Of a stretch of DNA of 44,687 nt, positions 23,452 through 31,469 are shown one piece after another. Within the stretch, counting starts at the first letter, position 1. Each line of letters begins with the position of its first letter. The stretch is from an uncultured Collinsella sp. (GTDB lineage Bacteria > Actinomycetota > Coriobacteriia > Coriobacteriales > Coriobacteriaceae). Under the pieces are notes generated by a model. That model ran no database searches, was not told the DNA's origin, and worked only from the letters and a program-made list of their open reading frames with translations. The stretch is from the NCBI GenBank assembly GCA_902469555.1, contig CABRDB010000043.1, positions 1 through 44,687 on the forward strand, in the 5' to 3' direction. The position numbers and the translations under genes were made by a program.

Positions 23452-26265
23452 GTGGCTGAGAACCTAAGCAACCAGTCTGTACCCGAAGCCGCGGCGCGTG
23501 TCGCTGCCGTGGTCAACCGCCTCGTTAACCGAATCGGCTCGAATGCCGAGTCCAGGGAGCGTCTCGCCGAGATCGAGATCCCCGAGGAGCTGCGCGACAA
23601 TCTGGCGCTGTTCTTGCGCCTGGAGCGCCGTGTGCTTAGCGAGTATGATCCCGAGATCGCGGACCTGTTCGACAAGATTTTGACAGCCGAGATTGTGGTC
23701 AATGCCGGCAACCCCGGTACCTGCGCTGCCGACGAAGCCGTCGACGAGCAGGGCGTGCCCACCGCCGACGAGCCCACTGCCGTGGCATTTCGTGAGGTCG
23801 TCGATTTGATCGACAGCCTGCCGCTCGATAAGCAGCAGGTCATCGTTCGCGCCTTTACGAGCTTTTTCCATCTGGCAAACCTGTCGGAGGAGAACTACCG
23901 TGTGGCGCAGCTGCGCGAGCGCGAGGCCGGTGCGTCGACCGATACCGAGGTCGATCCTGCCAACGAGCTTACCGTTGCCTATCACCAGCTGGTGAATGAG
24001 CTGGGTGTCGAGGGTGCCAACGAGCTGCTCGACAAGCTCGAGTTCCACCCTGTCTTTACCGCACATCCCACCGAGGCCCGTCGTAAGGCCGTCGAGGGCA
24101 AGATCCGCCGTATCTCCAACCTGCTGGAGGAGCGTCCGCGTCTGGGCGGCTCCGACCTGGTGGAGAACGAGCGCCATATGCTGCAGGAGATCGACGCCCT
24201 GGTGCGTACGAGTCCCATCGCGCTCAAGAAGCCCACGCCGGTCGAGGAAGCCGATACCATCATCGACATCTTCGATAACACGCTGTTCGACGTTATCCCC
24301 GTTATCTATCGTCGTTTTGACGATTGGGTGCTGGGCGACAAGGCCGGTACTGTGCCGCCGCTGTGCCCGGCGTTCTTCCATCCCGGCAGCTGGATCGGTT
24401 CCGACCGCGACGGTAACCCCAACGTCACCGCCAAGGTGAGCCGTGAGGTCGCCGCCAAGTACTTTACGCACATGGTGCTCAAGCTCGAGGACAAGTGCCG
24501 CCACATCGGCCGCAACCTCACGCTCGAGGCTACCTACAGCAAGCCGTCGGCCGAGCTCATTAACCTGTGGAACCATCAGGTCGAGATGAGCCCTCGTTAC
24601 ACGGCCCGCGCCGAGCTGATCTCCGAGCACGAGCCACATCGCGCCGTCATGCTCGTCATGGCCGACCGCCTGAACGCCACCGTCCGTCGTATCACCGACA
24701 CCATGTACCACAGCGCCGACGAGTTCCTGGATGACCTGCGCGTCGTCCAGCGTTCGCTGGCCGCCTGCGGTGCCGTCCGTGCTGCCTACGGCCCGGTCCA
24801 AACCATCATCTGGCAGGTCGAGTCCTTCGGCTTCCATATGGTCGAGATGGAGTTCCGTCAGCACTCCGTGGTGCATGCCCGCGCCCTTAAGGATATCCAC
24901 GAGAACGGTATCCATGGCGACCTGCAGCCCATGACGCGCGAGGTCATCGATACCTTCCGCGCTATCGGCTCCATCCAAAAGCGCTACGGCAAGAAGATGG
25001 CGCACCGCTACATCATCTCGTTTACCAAGAGCGCTCAGCATGTGGCCGACGTCTTTGAGCTGGCGCACCTGTCCTTTGCACACGAGGAGGATGTCCCCGA
25101 GCTCGACGTGATCCCGTTGTTCGAGCAGCTCGAGGACCTCGAGGGCTGCGTCGACGTGCTCGATCAGATGCTTACGCTGCCCGTGGTGCAAAAGCGCCTT
25201 GCCCAGACCAACCGCCGCATGGAGGTCATGCTGGGCTATTCCGACTCTTCCAAGGATGCCGGTCCTACCACGGCCATGCTCGCGCTGCACTCCGCGCAGG
25301 AGCGCATCGCCAAGTGGGCAGAGAAGAACGATATCGACCTGGTGCTCATGCACGGTCGCGGCGGTGCCGTGGGCCGTGGCGGCGGCCCGGCCAACAAGGC
25401 CGTGCTGGCGCAGCCCAAGGGTTCGGTCAACTGCTTCTTTAAGCTTACCGAGCAGGGCGAAGTCATCTTTGCCCGTTACGGCAACCGCACGCTGGCTCAG
25501 CGCCATGTTGAGTCCGTTGCCGCCGCAACGCTTTTGCAGTCGGCCCCGAGTGTCGAGAAGACCAACACCGAGACCACGCAGAAGTTCTGGGATATGGCCG
25601 AGAAGCTCAACACTGCAAGCCACGAACGCTATCTGGACCTGCTGAACACCGAGGACTTTACACCGTGGTTCTCGACCGTGACGCCGCTGACCGAGGTCGG
25701 TCTGCTGCCGATCGGCTCGCGTCCCGCCAAGCGCGGTCTGGGCGCCAAGTCGCTCGATGACCTGCGTACCATCCCGTGGATCTTCAGCTGGAGCCAGGCG
25801 CGCATTAACCTGGCCGCTTGGTACGGTCTGGGCACCGCCTGCGAGCAGCTTGGCGATCTTGACCAGCTCAAGGCTGCCTACCAGGAGTGGCCGTTCTTCC
25901 GCACCTTTATCGACAACATCGAGATGTCGATTGCTAAGACCGATCAGCGCATCGCCAAGATGTATCTGCATCTGGGCGACCGCGATGATCTGTCCAAGAA
26001 GGTCTTTACCGAGATGCAGCTCACCCGTAAGTGGGTCCTTGCCATCGTCGGTGATGAGTGGCCGCTGCAGCGTCGTCGCGTGCTCGGCTGCGCCGTTCGC
26101 GTGCGTAACCCCTACGTCGACGCCCTGTCCATCGCCCAGGTCCGCGCCCTTCGCGAGGTGCGTATGAACCAGGACGAGATGGCCGAGGAGAAGAAGGCCG
26201 AGTACATGAGCCTGATTCTTTCGACTGTGACCGGCGTCTCGGCAGGATTGCAGAACACGGGGTAA
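23452..26265 (+). CDS. ppc: Phosphoenolpyruvate carboxylase
   Basis: Carboxylates PEP to oxaloacetate, an anaplerotic reaction. In an anaerobe it also feeds the reductive branch to succinate. The catalytic His lies in VFTAHPTEARRK (about 205). Other hallmarks are GSWIGSDRDGNPNVT, MLGYSDSSKDAG and the mobile loop GRGGAVGRGGGP. The C-terminus is the canonical QNTG. At about 937 residues it has the normal bacterial length. GTG 23452 is preferred, with GGGAGG four bases upstream. ATG 23440 is an alternative but its AAGGAGG would be only one base away. It is transcribed alone. Confidence 0.95.
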   Translation: MAENLSNQSVPEAAARVAAVVNRLVNRIGSNAESRERLAEIEIPEELRDNLALFLRLERRVLSEYDPEIADLFDKILTAEIVVNAGNPGTCAADEAVDEQGVPTADEPTAVAFREVVDLIDSLPLDKQQVIVRAFTSFFHLANLSEENYRVAQLREREAGASTDTEVDPANELTVAYHQLVNELGVEGANELLDKLEFHPVFTAHPTEARRKAVEGKIRRISNLLEERPRLGGSDLVENERHMLQEIDALVRTSPIALKKPTPVEEADTIIDIFDNTLFDVIPVIYRRFDDWVLGDKAGTVPPLCPAFFHPGSWIGSDRDGNPNVTAKVSREVAAKYFTHMVLKLEDKCRHIGRNLTLEATYSKPSAELINLWNHQVEMSPRYTARAELISEHEPHRAVMLVMADRLNATVRRITDTMYHSADEFLDDLRVVQRSLAACGAVRAAYGPVQTIIWQVESFGFHMVEMEFRQHSVVHARALKDIHENGIHGDLQPMTREVIDTFRAIGSIQKRYGKKMAHRYIISFTKSAQHVADVFELAHLSFAHEEDVPELDVIPLFEQLEDLEGCVDVLDQMLTLPVVQKRLAQTNRRMEVMLGYSDSSKDAGPTTAMLALHSAQERIAKWAEKNDIDLVLMHGRGGAVGRGGGPANKAVLAQPKGSVNCFFKLTEQGEVIFARYGNRTLAQRHVESVAAATLLQSAPSVEKTNTETTQKFWDMAEKLNTASHERYLDLLNTEDFTPWFSTVTPLTEVGLLPIGSRPAKRGLGAKSLDDLRTIPWIFSWSQARINLAAWYGLGTACEQLGDLDQLKAAYQEWPFFRTFIDNIEMSIAKTDQRIAKMYLHLGDRDDLSKKVFTEMQLTRKWVLAIVGDEWPLQRRRVLGCAVRVRNPYVDALSIAQVRALREVRMNQDEMAEEKKAEYMSLILSTVTGVSAGLQNTG

Positions 26266-26286
26266 TCGATAGCCCTGTAGTCGTCC

Positions 26287-26413
26287 GGGCCCGCCATCAG
26301 TTTTCTTTTAGGCACGTCCTCGGACATGCAAGAAGCCCTCGCTGCGCACTTCGTGCGGCGAGGGCTTCTTGCGTCCTGCGGAGTGTGCCTAAAAGAAAAC
26401 TGATGGCGGGCCC
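26287..26413. repeat. Long palindromic element, family I copy 1 (127 bp)
   Basis: Perfectly complementary 28-base outer arms (26287-26314 and 26386-26413) enclose an inner hairpin of 15 bp, GCAAGAAGCCCTCGC/GCGAGGGCTTCTTGC. This is capped by CGCAC-TTC-GTGCG. It is homologous to 28814-28940 with equal length. The unpaired parts GTCCTCGGACAT and GTCCTGCGGA are constant, whereas stem bases differ with compensation. It begins 21 bases after the ppc stop and could terminate it, though there is no T-run. Confidence 0.8.
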
Positions 26414-26575
26414 TGCGATGTCCGGTCTTCGGCGGATTACTGGCTGGGGGAATATTGGTGCGCTTCGCGCGCTTTGGATGGGGTCTGTCCCGGCGGCGCG
26501 TTTGGCGCTTCGCGCCGCGCGCCTTATCGATCGGGATTGAGATGCATGTGGTGCTTCTCGCCTTACGACTGTAGC

Positions 26576-26608
26576 GGCCGCGGTCCCGTTTGGGATCGCG
26601 GCCATTTT
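26576..26608 (+). terminator. Hairpin in the region upstream of larA
   Basis: GGCCGCGGTCCC pairs with GGGATCGCGGCC (one G-U pair) around a GTTT loop, followed by ATTTTG. The rest of the 465-base gap 26266-26730 holds the 127-bp element, a GC-rich stretch without a recognisable gene, and about 120 bases of likely larA promoter in which I cannot place the hexamers. Confidence 0.65.
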
Positions 26609-26730
26609 GTTGTGGGTCAAATATGAACGTTGTGTTAATGAGTCGGTGGACGGTGGTGTTTTTCGGTGAGCGGCGTATCCTTCCAACGGTTAATCTAGTG
26701 TGTCAGTTGAAAGGAAGAGGGCGCTCGTCA

Positions 26731-28008
26731 TTGTTTGAATGTGAACTACCGTTTGACCACAAGACGTTGCATCTGGAGCTCGAGGATAAGAATTTCGCGG
26801 GTGTGATGGAAGGTCATCAAAACGAGTTTAAGACTACAAAATCGCAGGAAAAGCTGGTAGAGGAGTCACTTGCCAACCCTTATGGCTCGCCTTCGCTCGA
26901 GGAGCTTTGTGCTGGCAAGAAGGATATCGTCATCATTAGCTCCGATCATACGCGTCCCGTTCCCTCGCGTGTGACGATGCCTATTCTGCTGCATCACCTC
27001 CATTCCGCTGCGCCCGAGGCTCGAGTGCGTATTTTGGTTGCTACGGGTATGCACCGTCCGTCGACGCACGAGGAACTCGTCAACAAGTATGGCGAGGAGA
27101 TTGTTGCCAACGAGGAAATCGTTATGCACGTCGCGACTGACGACAGCATGATGAAAAAGATTGGCACCCTGCCTTCTGGTGGCGAGTGCATCATCAACAA
27201 GATTGCCGCCGATTGTGACCTGCTGCTTGCCGAGGGCTTTATTGAGCCGCACTTCTTTGCCGGTTTCTCTGGTAGCCGCAAGTCTGTCCTGCCTGGCATC
27301 GCCAGCTACAAGACCATCATGTACAACCACAACGGTCAGTTTGTGAACGATTCCCATTCGCGTGCCGGCAACCTGTGCCACAACCACGTGAGCGAGGACA
27401 TGTTTGCCGCTGCCGAGATGGCTCACCTTGCCTTTGTGCTTAACGTGGTGCTCAACGGCAAGCACGAGGTCATCGGCTCCTTTGCCGGCGACATTCACAA
27501 GGCGCACGAGGCCGGCTGTGAGTTCGTGAAGAGCCTTGCCGGCGTTGAGCCCGTTGAGTGCGAGATTGCCATCACCACTAACGGCGGCTACCCGCTCGAC
27601 CAGAACATCTATCAGGCCGTGAAGGGCATGTGCTCTGCCGAGGCTACGCTTCCCGAGGGCGGCGTGATCATCGACGTCGCCGGTTGTGCCGACGGCCACG
27701 GTGGCGAGGGCTTCTATCACAACATCGCCGACAACGATCCGGCGGAGTTTGAGCGCGCCTGCATCGACCGTCCTAAGGACGAGACCCTGCCCGACCAGTG
27801 GACGAGCCAGATCTTTGCCCGCATCCTGGCGCATCACCCTGTGATCATGGTCACCGACCTGTGCGATCACCAGATGATCAAGGATATGCACATGACGCCG
27901 GTCAACACCCTCGATGAGGCGCTCAAGCTCGCCTTTGAGATGAAGGGTGCCGATGCCAAGGTGGCCGTCATTCCCGATGGCCTGGGCGTTGTCGTCGCTC
28001 AGCACTAG
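26731..28008 (+). CDS. larA: Nickel-pincer lactate racemase
   Basis: Interconverts D- and L-lactate using a nickel pincer nucleotide cofactor. The sequence is close to LarA of Lactiplantibacillus plantarum as I recall it. With the TTG start at 26731 the length is 425 residues and the key residues fall at the known numbers: Asp72 and Arg75 in SSDHTRPVP, His108, His174, Lys184 in SGSRKSVLPG (cofactor attachment) and His200. This coincidence, plus AAAGGAAGAGG upstream, fixes the start; the frame is open further upstream but unrelated. The next gene on the same strand is the channel larD. Cofactor genes larB and larC face it from the opposite strand. Confidence 0.95.
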   Translation: MFECELPFDHKTLHLELEDKNFAGVMEGHQNEFKTTKSQEKLVEESLANPYGSPSLEELCAGKKDIVIISSDHTRPVPSRVTMPILLHHLHSAAPEARVRILVATGMHRPSTHEELVNKYGEEIVANEEIVMHVATDDSMMKKIGTLPSGGECIINKIAADCDLLLAEGFIEPHFFAGFSGSRKSVLPGIASYKTIMYNHNGQFVNDSHSRAGNLCHNHVSEDMFAAAEMAHLAFVLNVVLNGKHEVIGSFAGDIHKAHEAGCEFVKSLAGVEPVECEIAITTNGGYPLDQNIYQAVKGMCSAEATLPEGGVIIDVAGCADGHGGEGFYHNIADNDPAEFERACIDRPKDETLPDQWTSQIFARILAHHPVIMVTDLCDHQMIKDMHMTPVNTLDEALKLAFEMKGADAKVAVIPDGLGVVVAQH

Positions 28009-28057
28009 TACGCGGCCTAAACGAATCGTTTATAACCGACAAGAAAGATAAGGTTTT

Positions 28058-28789
28058 ATGCTTACCAAACTCCTCTGCGAATTCGGCGCAACGGCCCTCA
28101 TGATCATCTTTGGCGTGGGCGTGCACTGCGATACCGTGCTCAAGGGCACCAAGTATCAGGGTTCCGGCCATATGTTTGCCATCACCACTTGGTCTTTTGG
28201 CATCTCGGTCTGCCTGTTTGTCTTTGGCGGCGCCGTGTGCATGAACCCGGCTATGGTGCTTGCCCAGTGCATCGTAGGTCTGGTGCCGTGGGGCAGCTGC
28301 ATCCCCTTCATGATCGCCGATATGCTCGGCGGCTTTGTGGGCGCTGTAATCGCTTGGCTTATGTACGCCGATGAGTTCAAGGCTTCCGAGGGCGTCGTCG
28401 ACCCCATTGCCCAGCGCAACATCTTCTCGACCAACCCCACCACCGAGGGCACCAACTATGCCCGTAACTTCTTCTGCGAGGCTATCTGCACCTTCGTGTT
28501 CATCAGCGCCATCCTTGCTGCCGCTAGCCGCGCCGGCGAGAACGTTTTGATGCTCGCTATCTGCGTCGGTCTGATCGTTTGGGCTGTTGGCATGGGCATG
28601 GGCGGTATCACCGGCTTCGCCATGAACCAGGCTCGTGACCTTGGTCCTCGCATGGCCTATCAGGTGCTGCCGATCAAGAATAAGGCTGACAACAACTGGA
28701 AGTACGGCCTGCTCGTTCCTGGCATCGCTCCGTTTATCGGTGCCGCTCTGGCCGCGCTGTTTGTGCATGGTTTCTTGGGCATGTTCTAG
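28058..28789 (+). CDS. larD: Lactate channel, aquaglyceroporin (MIP) family
   Basis: A 243-residue channel with six membrane helices, co-transcribed with larA. It resembles LarD, which moves lactic acid across the membrane so that the intracellular racemase can act on external lactate. The first half-helix motif is a regular NPA (63-65). The second is NQA followed by ARDLGPR (190-198), so the proline is replaced. The motif GVHCDTVLKGTKYQGSGHMFA is shared with the lactobacillar protein as I remember it. A family I palindromic element starts 25 bases after the stop. Confidence 0.85.
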   Translation: MLTKLLCEFGATALMIIFGVGVHCDTVLKGTKYQGSGHMFAITTWSFGISVCLFVFGGAVCMNPAMVLAQCIVGLVPWGSCIPFMIADMLGGFVGAVIAWLMYADEFKASEGVVDPIAQRNIFSTNPTTEGTNYARNFFCEAICTFVFISAILAAASRAGENVLMLAICVGLIVWAVGMGMGGITGFAMNQARDLGPRMAYQVLPIKNKADNNWKYGLLVPGIAPFIGAALAALFVHGFLGMF

Positions 28790-28813
28790 GCCAAGACAAT
28801 TGATATAACGCCC

Positions 28814-28940
28814 GGGTCCGGCATAGGTTAACTTTCCGCCGCGTCCTCGGACATGCAAGAAGCTCCCGCTGCGCACTTCGTGCGGCGGGAGCTTCTTGCG
28901 TCCTGCGGAATGCGGCGGAAAGTTAACCTATGCCGGACCC
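28814..28940. repeat. Long palindromic element, family I copy 2 (127 bp)
   Basis: Perfectly complementary 29-base outer arms (28814-28842 and 28912-28940) enclose GCAAGAAGCTCCCGC/GCGGGAGCTTCTTGC capped by CGCAC-TTC-GTGCG. Compared with copy 1, ten outer-arm and two inner-stem positions differ, and each change is matched on the partner strand. It lies between the convergent larD and tetR genes. Beyond it, 28941-29096 is AT-richer sequence in which I see no further feature. Confidence 0.8.
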
Positions 28941-29096
28941 TGCGGGAATCCAGTTGCCTTCGAACAAGCAGCCCAACATATATATCTGAATATAGATGGG
29001 AGGGGCTTGTTGCTGTTGGGGGCGTTGAAGTGTGAATGACACTTTGGGATGCGTGGCGGCCTGGGTTGGGTCGATGATTTGGGATGAGCTTCTTAC

Positions 29097-29636
29097 TTAG
29101 GTGAAGAGGGGCTTTATGGCTGAGAGGTAGTCTTTGGCTACGTCGGCTTTGTTTGCTTGGAAGTTGTGCCAGGCCCACCATTGGACCATTCCTACGAAGC
29201 TTGAGGCTATGTGGTGTAGTAGGAAACTGCGGTCCATGGTGGCGGCGGGGCCTGCGGGGTCGACGGGGACGGTTTCGGCTGCGCGCGACATGATGGTCTT
29301 GCGGAGGCAGTCGGCGAAGACGCGTGAGCCGGCGCCGGCTACGAGGGCTCGAACGCCCTGACGGCGTTCCCAGAGGTTGTTGAGGATATGCTCGACTTGC
29401 ACGAGTGGGTCGTCGAGCGGCGTACCATCGTCGTCGAGGGCGTGGGTGCAGATGTCGCTCACGAGCTCGGACAGTAGGTCGTCTTTGCTCTTAAAGAGGC
29501 CGTAGAATGTCGCGCGGCCTACGTGGGCGCGCGCGATGATGTCGCCGACGGTGATCTTGCCGTAGTCCTCTTCGCGCAGCAGCTCGGAGAACGCCGAAAC
29601 GATGGCAGCGCGGCTTTTTGCCTTGCGGGCATCCAT
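29097..29636 (-). CDS. TetR-family transcriptional regulator
   Basis: A 179-residue repressor-like protein. The N-terminal helix-turn-helix is typical: SRAAIVSAFSELLREEDYGKITVGDIIARAHVGRATFYGLFKSKDDLL. The C-terminal ligand domain is unassigned. The ATG at 29636 lies two bases after the larC stop, so it is the third gene of larB-larC-tetR and translationally coupled. The same frame is open upstream inside larC, but that part is not protein-like. It probably senses a metabolite relevant to lactate racemisation and controls the inverted repeat upstream of larB (inference). Its 3' third uses more T-rich codons than the neighbours. Confidence 0.82.
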   Translation of the reverse strand: MDARKAKSRAAIVSAFSELLREEDYGKITVGDIIARAHVGRATFYGLFKSKDDLLSELVSDICTHALDDDGTPLDDPLVQVEHILNNLWERRQGVRALVAGAGSRVFADCLRKTIMSRAAETVPVDPAGPAATMDRSFLLHHIASSFVGMVQWWAWHNFQANKADVAKDYLSAIKPLFT

Positions 29637-29638
29637 GG

Positions 29639-30562
29639 CTATGCGTCCGCGTGAACGAGCAGGCAGCGGAGCGTACCGGAGCAACCCTCGTAGGGGCGCT
29701 TGCCAGCGCCGTAGCCGACGGCTTCGATGCGGTAGCGTGAGGGCAGTTGGTCGGACGTACGCAGCGCGGTGACGATGGCGGCGCCCGTGGGCGTCACGAG
29801 CTCGCCGGCGACCGGTGCGGGCGTGAGGGCGATATTGCCCGCCTGGCACAGGTTGACGACAGCGGGGACGGGAATGGGCATGAGGCCGTGGGCACAGTGG
29901 ATGGTGCCGTGGCCCTCGGAGAGCGACTCGACGACAATATCCTCGATGCCCAGGTCATCGAGGCAGATGGCGACAGAGCAGACGTCGACGATGGAATCGA
30001 CGGCGCCTACCTCGTGGAACATGACGGTCTCGGGCGTTTTGCCGTGGGCCTTGGCCTCGGCGGCGGCGAGCGCGGTAAAGATGGCGAGCGCACGACGCTT
30101 GGCGCCATCGCTTAACTGCGAGCCGTCGATGATGGCGGTGACGTCCGCCAAAGAACGATGGTGATGGTGGTGGGCGTGATGATGGCCCTCGTGGCCATGG
30201 CCGTGGGTCTCATGATCATGCTCGTGTGTGTGCTCGTGTTCGTGTTCGTGTTCACCATGATCATGATGGTGGTGCTCATGCTCATGTGTGTGCTCGGCAG
30301 CTGCTTCGTTGCCGTAGAGCCAGGCCATGTCGTGGTCGTGGTTCTCGAGCTCCTCTGCAAGCTGGACGTCAAAGTCGCAGGCGTCGATGCCATGCTTGTT
30401 TGCACGCGTGACGGCGATCGAAAAGCCGTCGACCGGCAGCGTGGCGAGCTGTTCGCGCAGGTGCCCCTCGCTGGCGCCCAGGTCGAGCAGGGCTGCGACG
30501 GTCATATCGCCGCTGATGCCCGAGGTGCCGTCGATGATAAGCGTGTGCTGATGGTTGGACAT
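29639..30562 (-). CDS. larC: Nickel-insertion protein LarC, first domain only
   Basis: LarC inserts nickel into the pincer nucleotide cofactor of LarA. The 307-residue product begins with IIDGTSGISGDMTVAALLDLGA, contains a His-rich nickel-binding stretch at about 91-135, and has FHEVGAVDSIVDV and LTPTGAAIV-like motifs of the DUF111 family. It ends just after GYGAGKRPYEGCSGTLRC, which corresponds to the end of LarC1. The LarC2 part (CTP-binding, about 100-150 residues in other species, joined by frameshift or fusion) is absent, because the next codons begin tetR. The start has AAGGAGC six bases upstream and lies ten bases after larB. Confidence 0.88.
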   Translation of the reverse strand: MSNHQHTLIIDGTSGISGDMTVAALLDLGASEGHLREQLATLPVDGFSIAVTRANKHGIDACDFDVQLAEELENHDHDMAWLYGNEAAAEHTHEHEHHHHDHGEHEHEHEHTHEHDHETHGHGHEGHHHAHHHHHRSLADVTAIIDGSQLSDGAKRRALAIFTALAAAEAKAHGKTPETVMFHEVGAVDSIVDVCSVAICLDDLGIEDIVVESLSEGHGTIHCAHGLMPIPVPAVVNLCQAGNIALTPAPVAGELVTPTGAAIVTALRTSDQLPSRYRIEAVGYGAGKRPYEGCSGTLRCLLVHADA

Positions 30563-30572
30563 GGAATGCTCC

Positions 30573-31355
30573 TTAACGGGCGCAGGGTGTGCCGGCGCTC
30601 AGATGATTGATAAGACTTGCCTGGTAGGAGGCACCGAAGCCGTTGTCGATATTGACGACCGAAACGCCGCTGGAGCAGGAGTTGAGCATGGCGAGCAGCG
30701 CGGCTACGCCACCAAAACTCGCGCCGTAGCCCACGCTGGTGGGAACGGCGATGACCGGACAGCTCACCAGACCGCCGATAACGCTCGCCAACGCGCCCTC
30801 CATGCCGGCGATGGCGATGACCACCTGCGCCTGTGCAAGTTCCTCGGCATGCGCGAGCAGGCGGTGCAGGCCGGCAACACCCACGTCGTAGAGGCGGTCG
30901 ACCTCGTTGCCATAGAATTCGGCCGTCAACGCGGCTTCCTCGGCGACGGGCAAGTCGCTCGTGCCGGCGCAGGCGACGACGATGCGTCCGTTGCCGGTAG
31001 GGGAGGGCTTGCCGCCCACGAGGGCGAGCTGTGCGTCCGGGACATATCCCAGGTCGATGCCGTTGTCGAGGAGCTTCGAGGTACGGGCCGCTTTTTCGCT
31101 GTCCAGGCGCGTGACCAGGATGCGCTCCTGGCCGGCATCGCGCAGCGCCTCGATAATGGCGGCAATCTGCTCGGCGGTTTTACCGGCACCGTAGACAACC
31201 TCGCCGGCTCCCTGGCGCACCCCGCGTGAAAGATCGAGCTGTGCAAAGCCCAGGTCGGCGGTCGGCGCCGTCTGGAGGCGCGTGAGGGCGACTGCCGGGG
31301 TGACTACTCCGCCGGCAACATCGCTCAGCAATTGCTCAAGATCTCGCTTATCCAT
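30573..31355 (-). CDS. larB: Pyridinium-3,5-biscarboxylate mononucleotide synthase LarB
   Basis: LarB carboxylates and hydrolyses nicotinic acid adenine dinucleotide, the first step of the nickel pincer cofactor. The 260-residue product has an N-terminal helical region followed by an AIR-carboxylase-like (PurE-like) domain with VVACAGTSDLPVAEEA, DVGVAGLHRLL, AGMEGALASVIGGLV and PTSVGYGASFGG. ATG 31355 is chosen because GAAGGGA lies seven bases upstream. It is the first gene of larB-larC-tetR, convergent with larA-larD. An inverted repeat at 31400-31433 covers its promoter region. Confidence 0.93.
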   Translation of the reverse strand: MDKRDLEQLLSDVAGGVVTPAVALTRLQTAPTADLGFAQLDLSRGVRQGAGEVVYGAGKTAEQIAAIIEALRDAGQERILVTRLDSEKAARTSKLLDNGIDLGYVPDAQLALVGGKPSPTGNGRIVVACAGTSDLPVAEEAALTAEFYGNEVDRLYDVGVAGLHRLLAHAEELAQAQVVIAIAGMEGALASVIGGLVSCPVIAVPTSVGYGASFGGVAALLAMLNSCSSGVSVVNIDNGFGASYQASLINHLSAGTPCAR

Positions 31356-31399
31356 ATATGTTCCCTTCGACGGCGCAAAGTCTAGCACTCAAAGGGTAT

Positions 31400-31433
31400 G
31401 TTTCCGAACACTAAGACAAAATTGTTCGGAAAC
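31400..31433. promoter_or_regulatory. Perfect inverted repeat upstream of larB, candidate TetR operator
   Basis: GTTTCCGAACA (31400-31410) and TGTTCGGAAAC (31423-31433) are perfectly complementary with a 12-base spacer. The repeat starts 45 bases upstream of the larB ATG and overlaps the place expected for its promoter. Autoregulation by the operon's TetR protein is the simplest reading. Confidence 0.6.
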
Positions 31434-31469
31434 TATAGGACAGACTGATTCTCTTGTTAGAAGGATCGA

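Noticed and set aside
29637..29849. Larger TetR protein or a LarC2 domain in the frame upstream of the tetR ATG
   Set aside because: The extension is Arg/His-rich, overlaps larC in another frame and has no LarC2 motif. The TetR helix-turn-helix begins at the ATG at 29636.
30112..30405. CRISPR-like or tandem repeat within larC
   Set aside because: The repeated CATGATCATG-type sequence encodes the His/Glu/Asp-rich nickel-binding stretch of LarC and is not an array with spacers.
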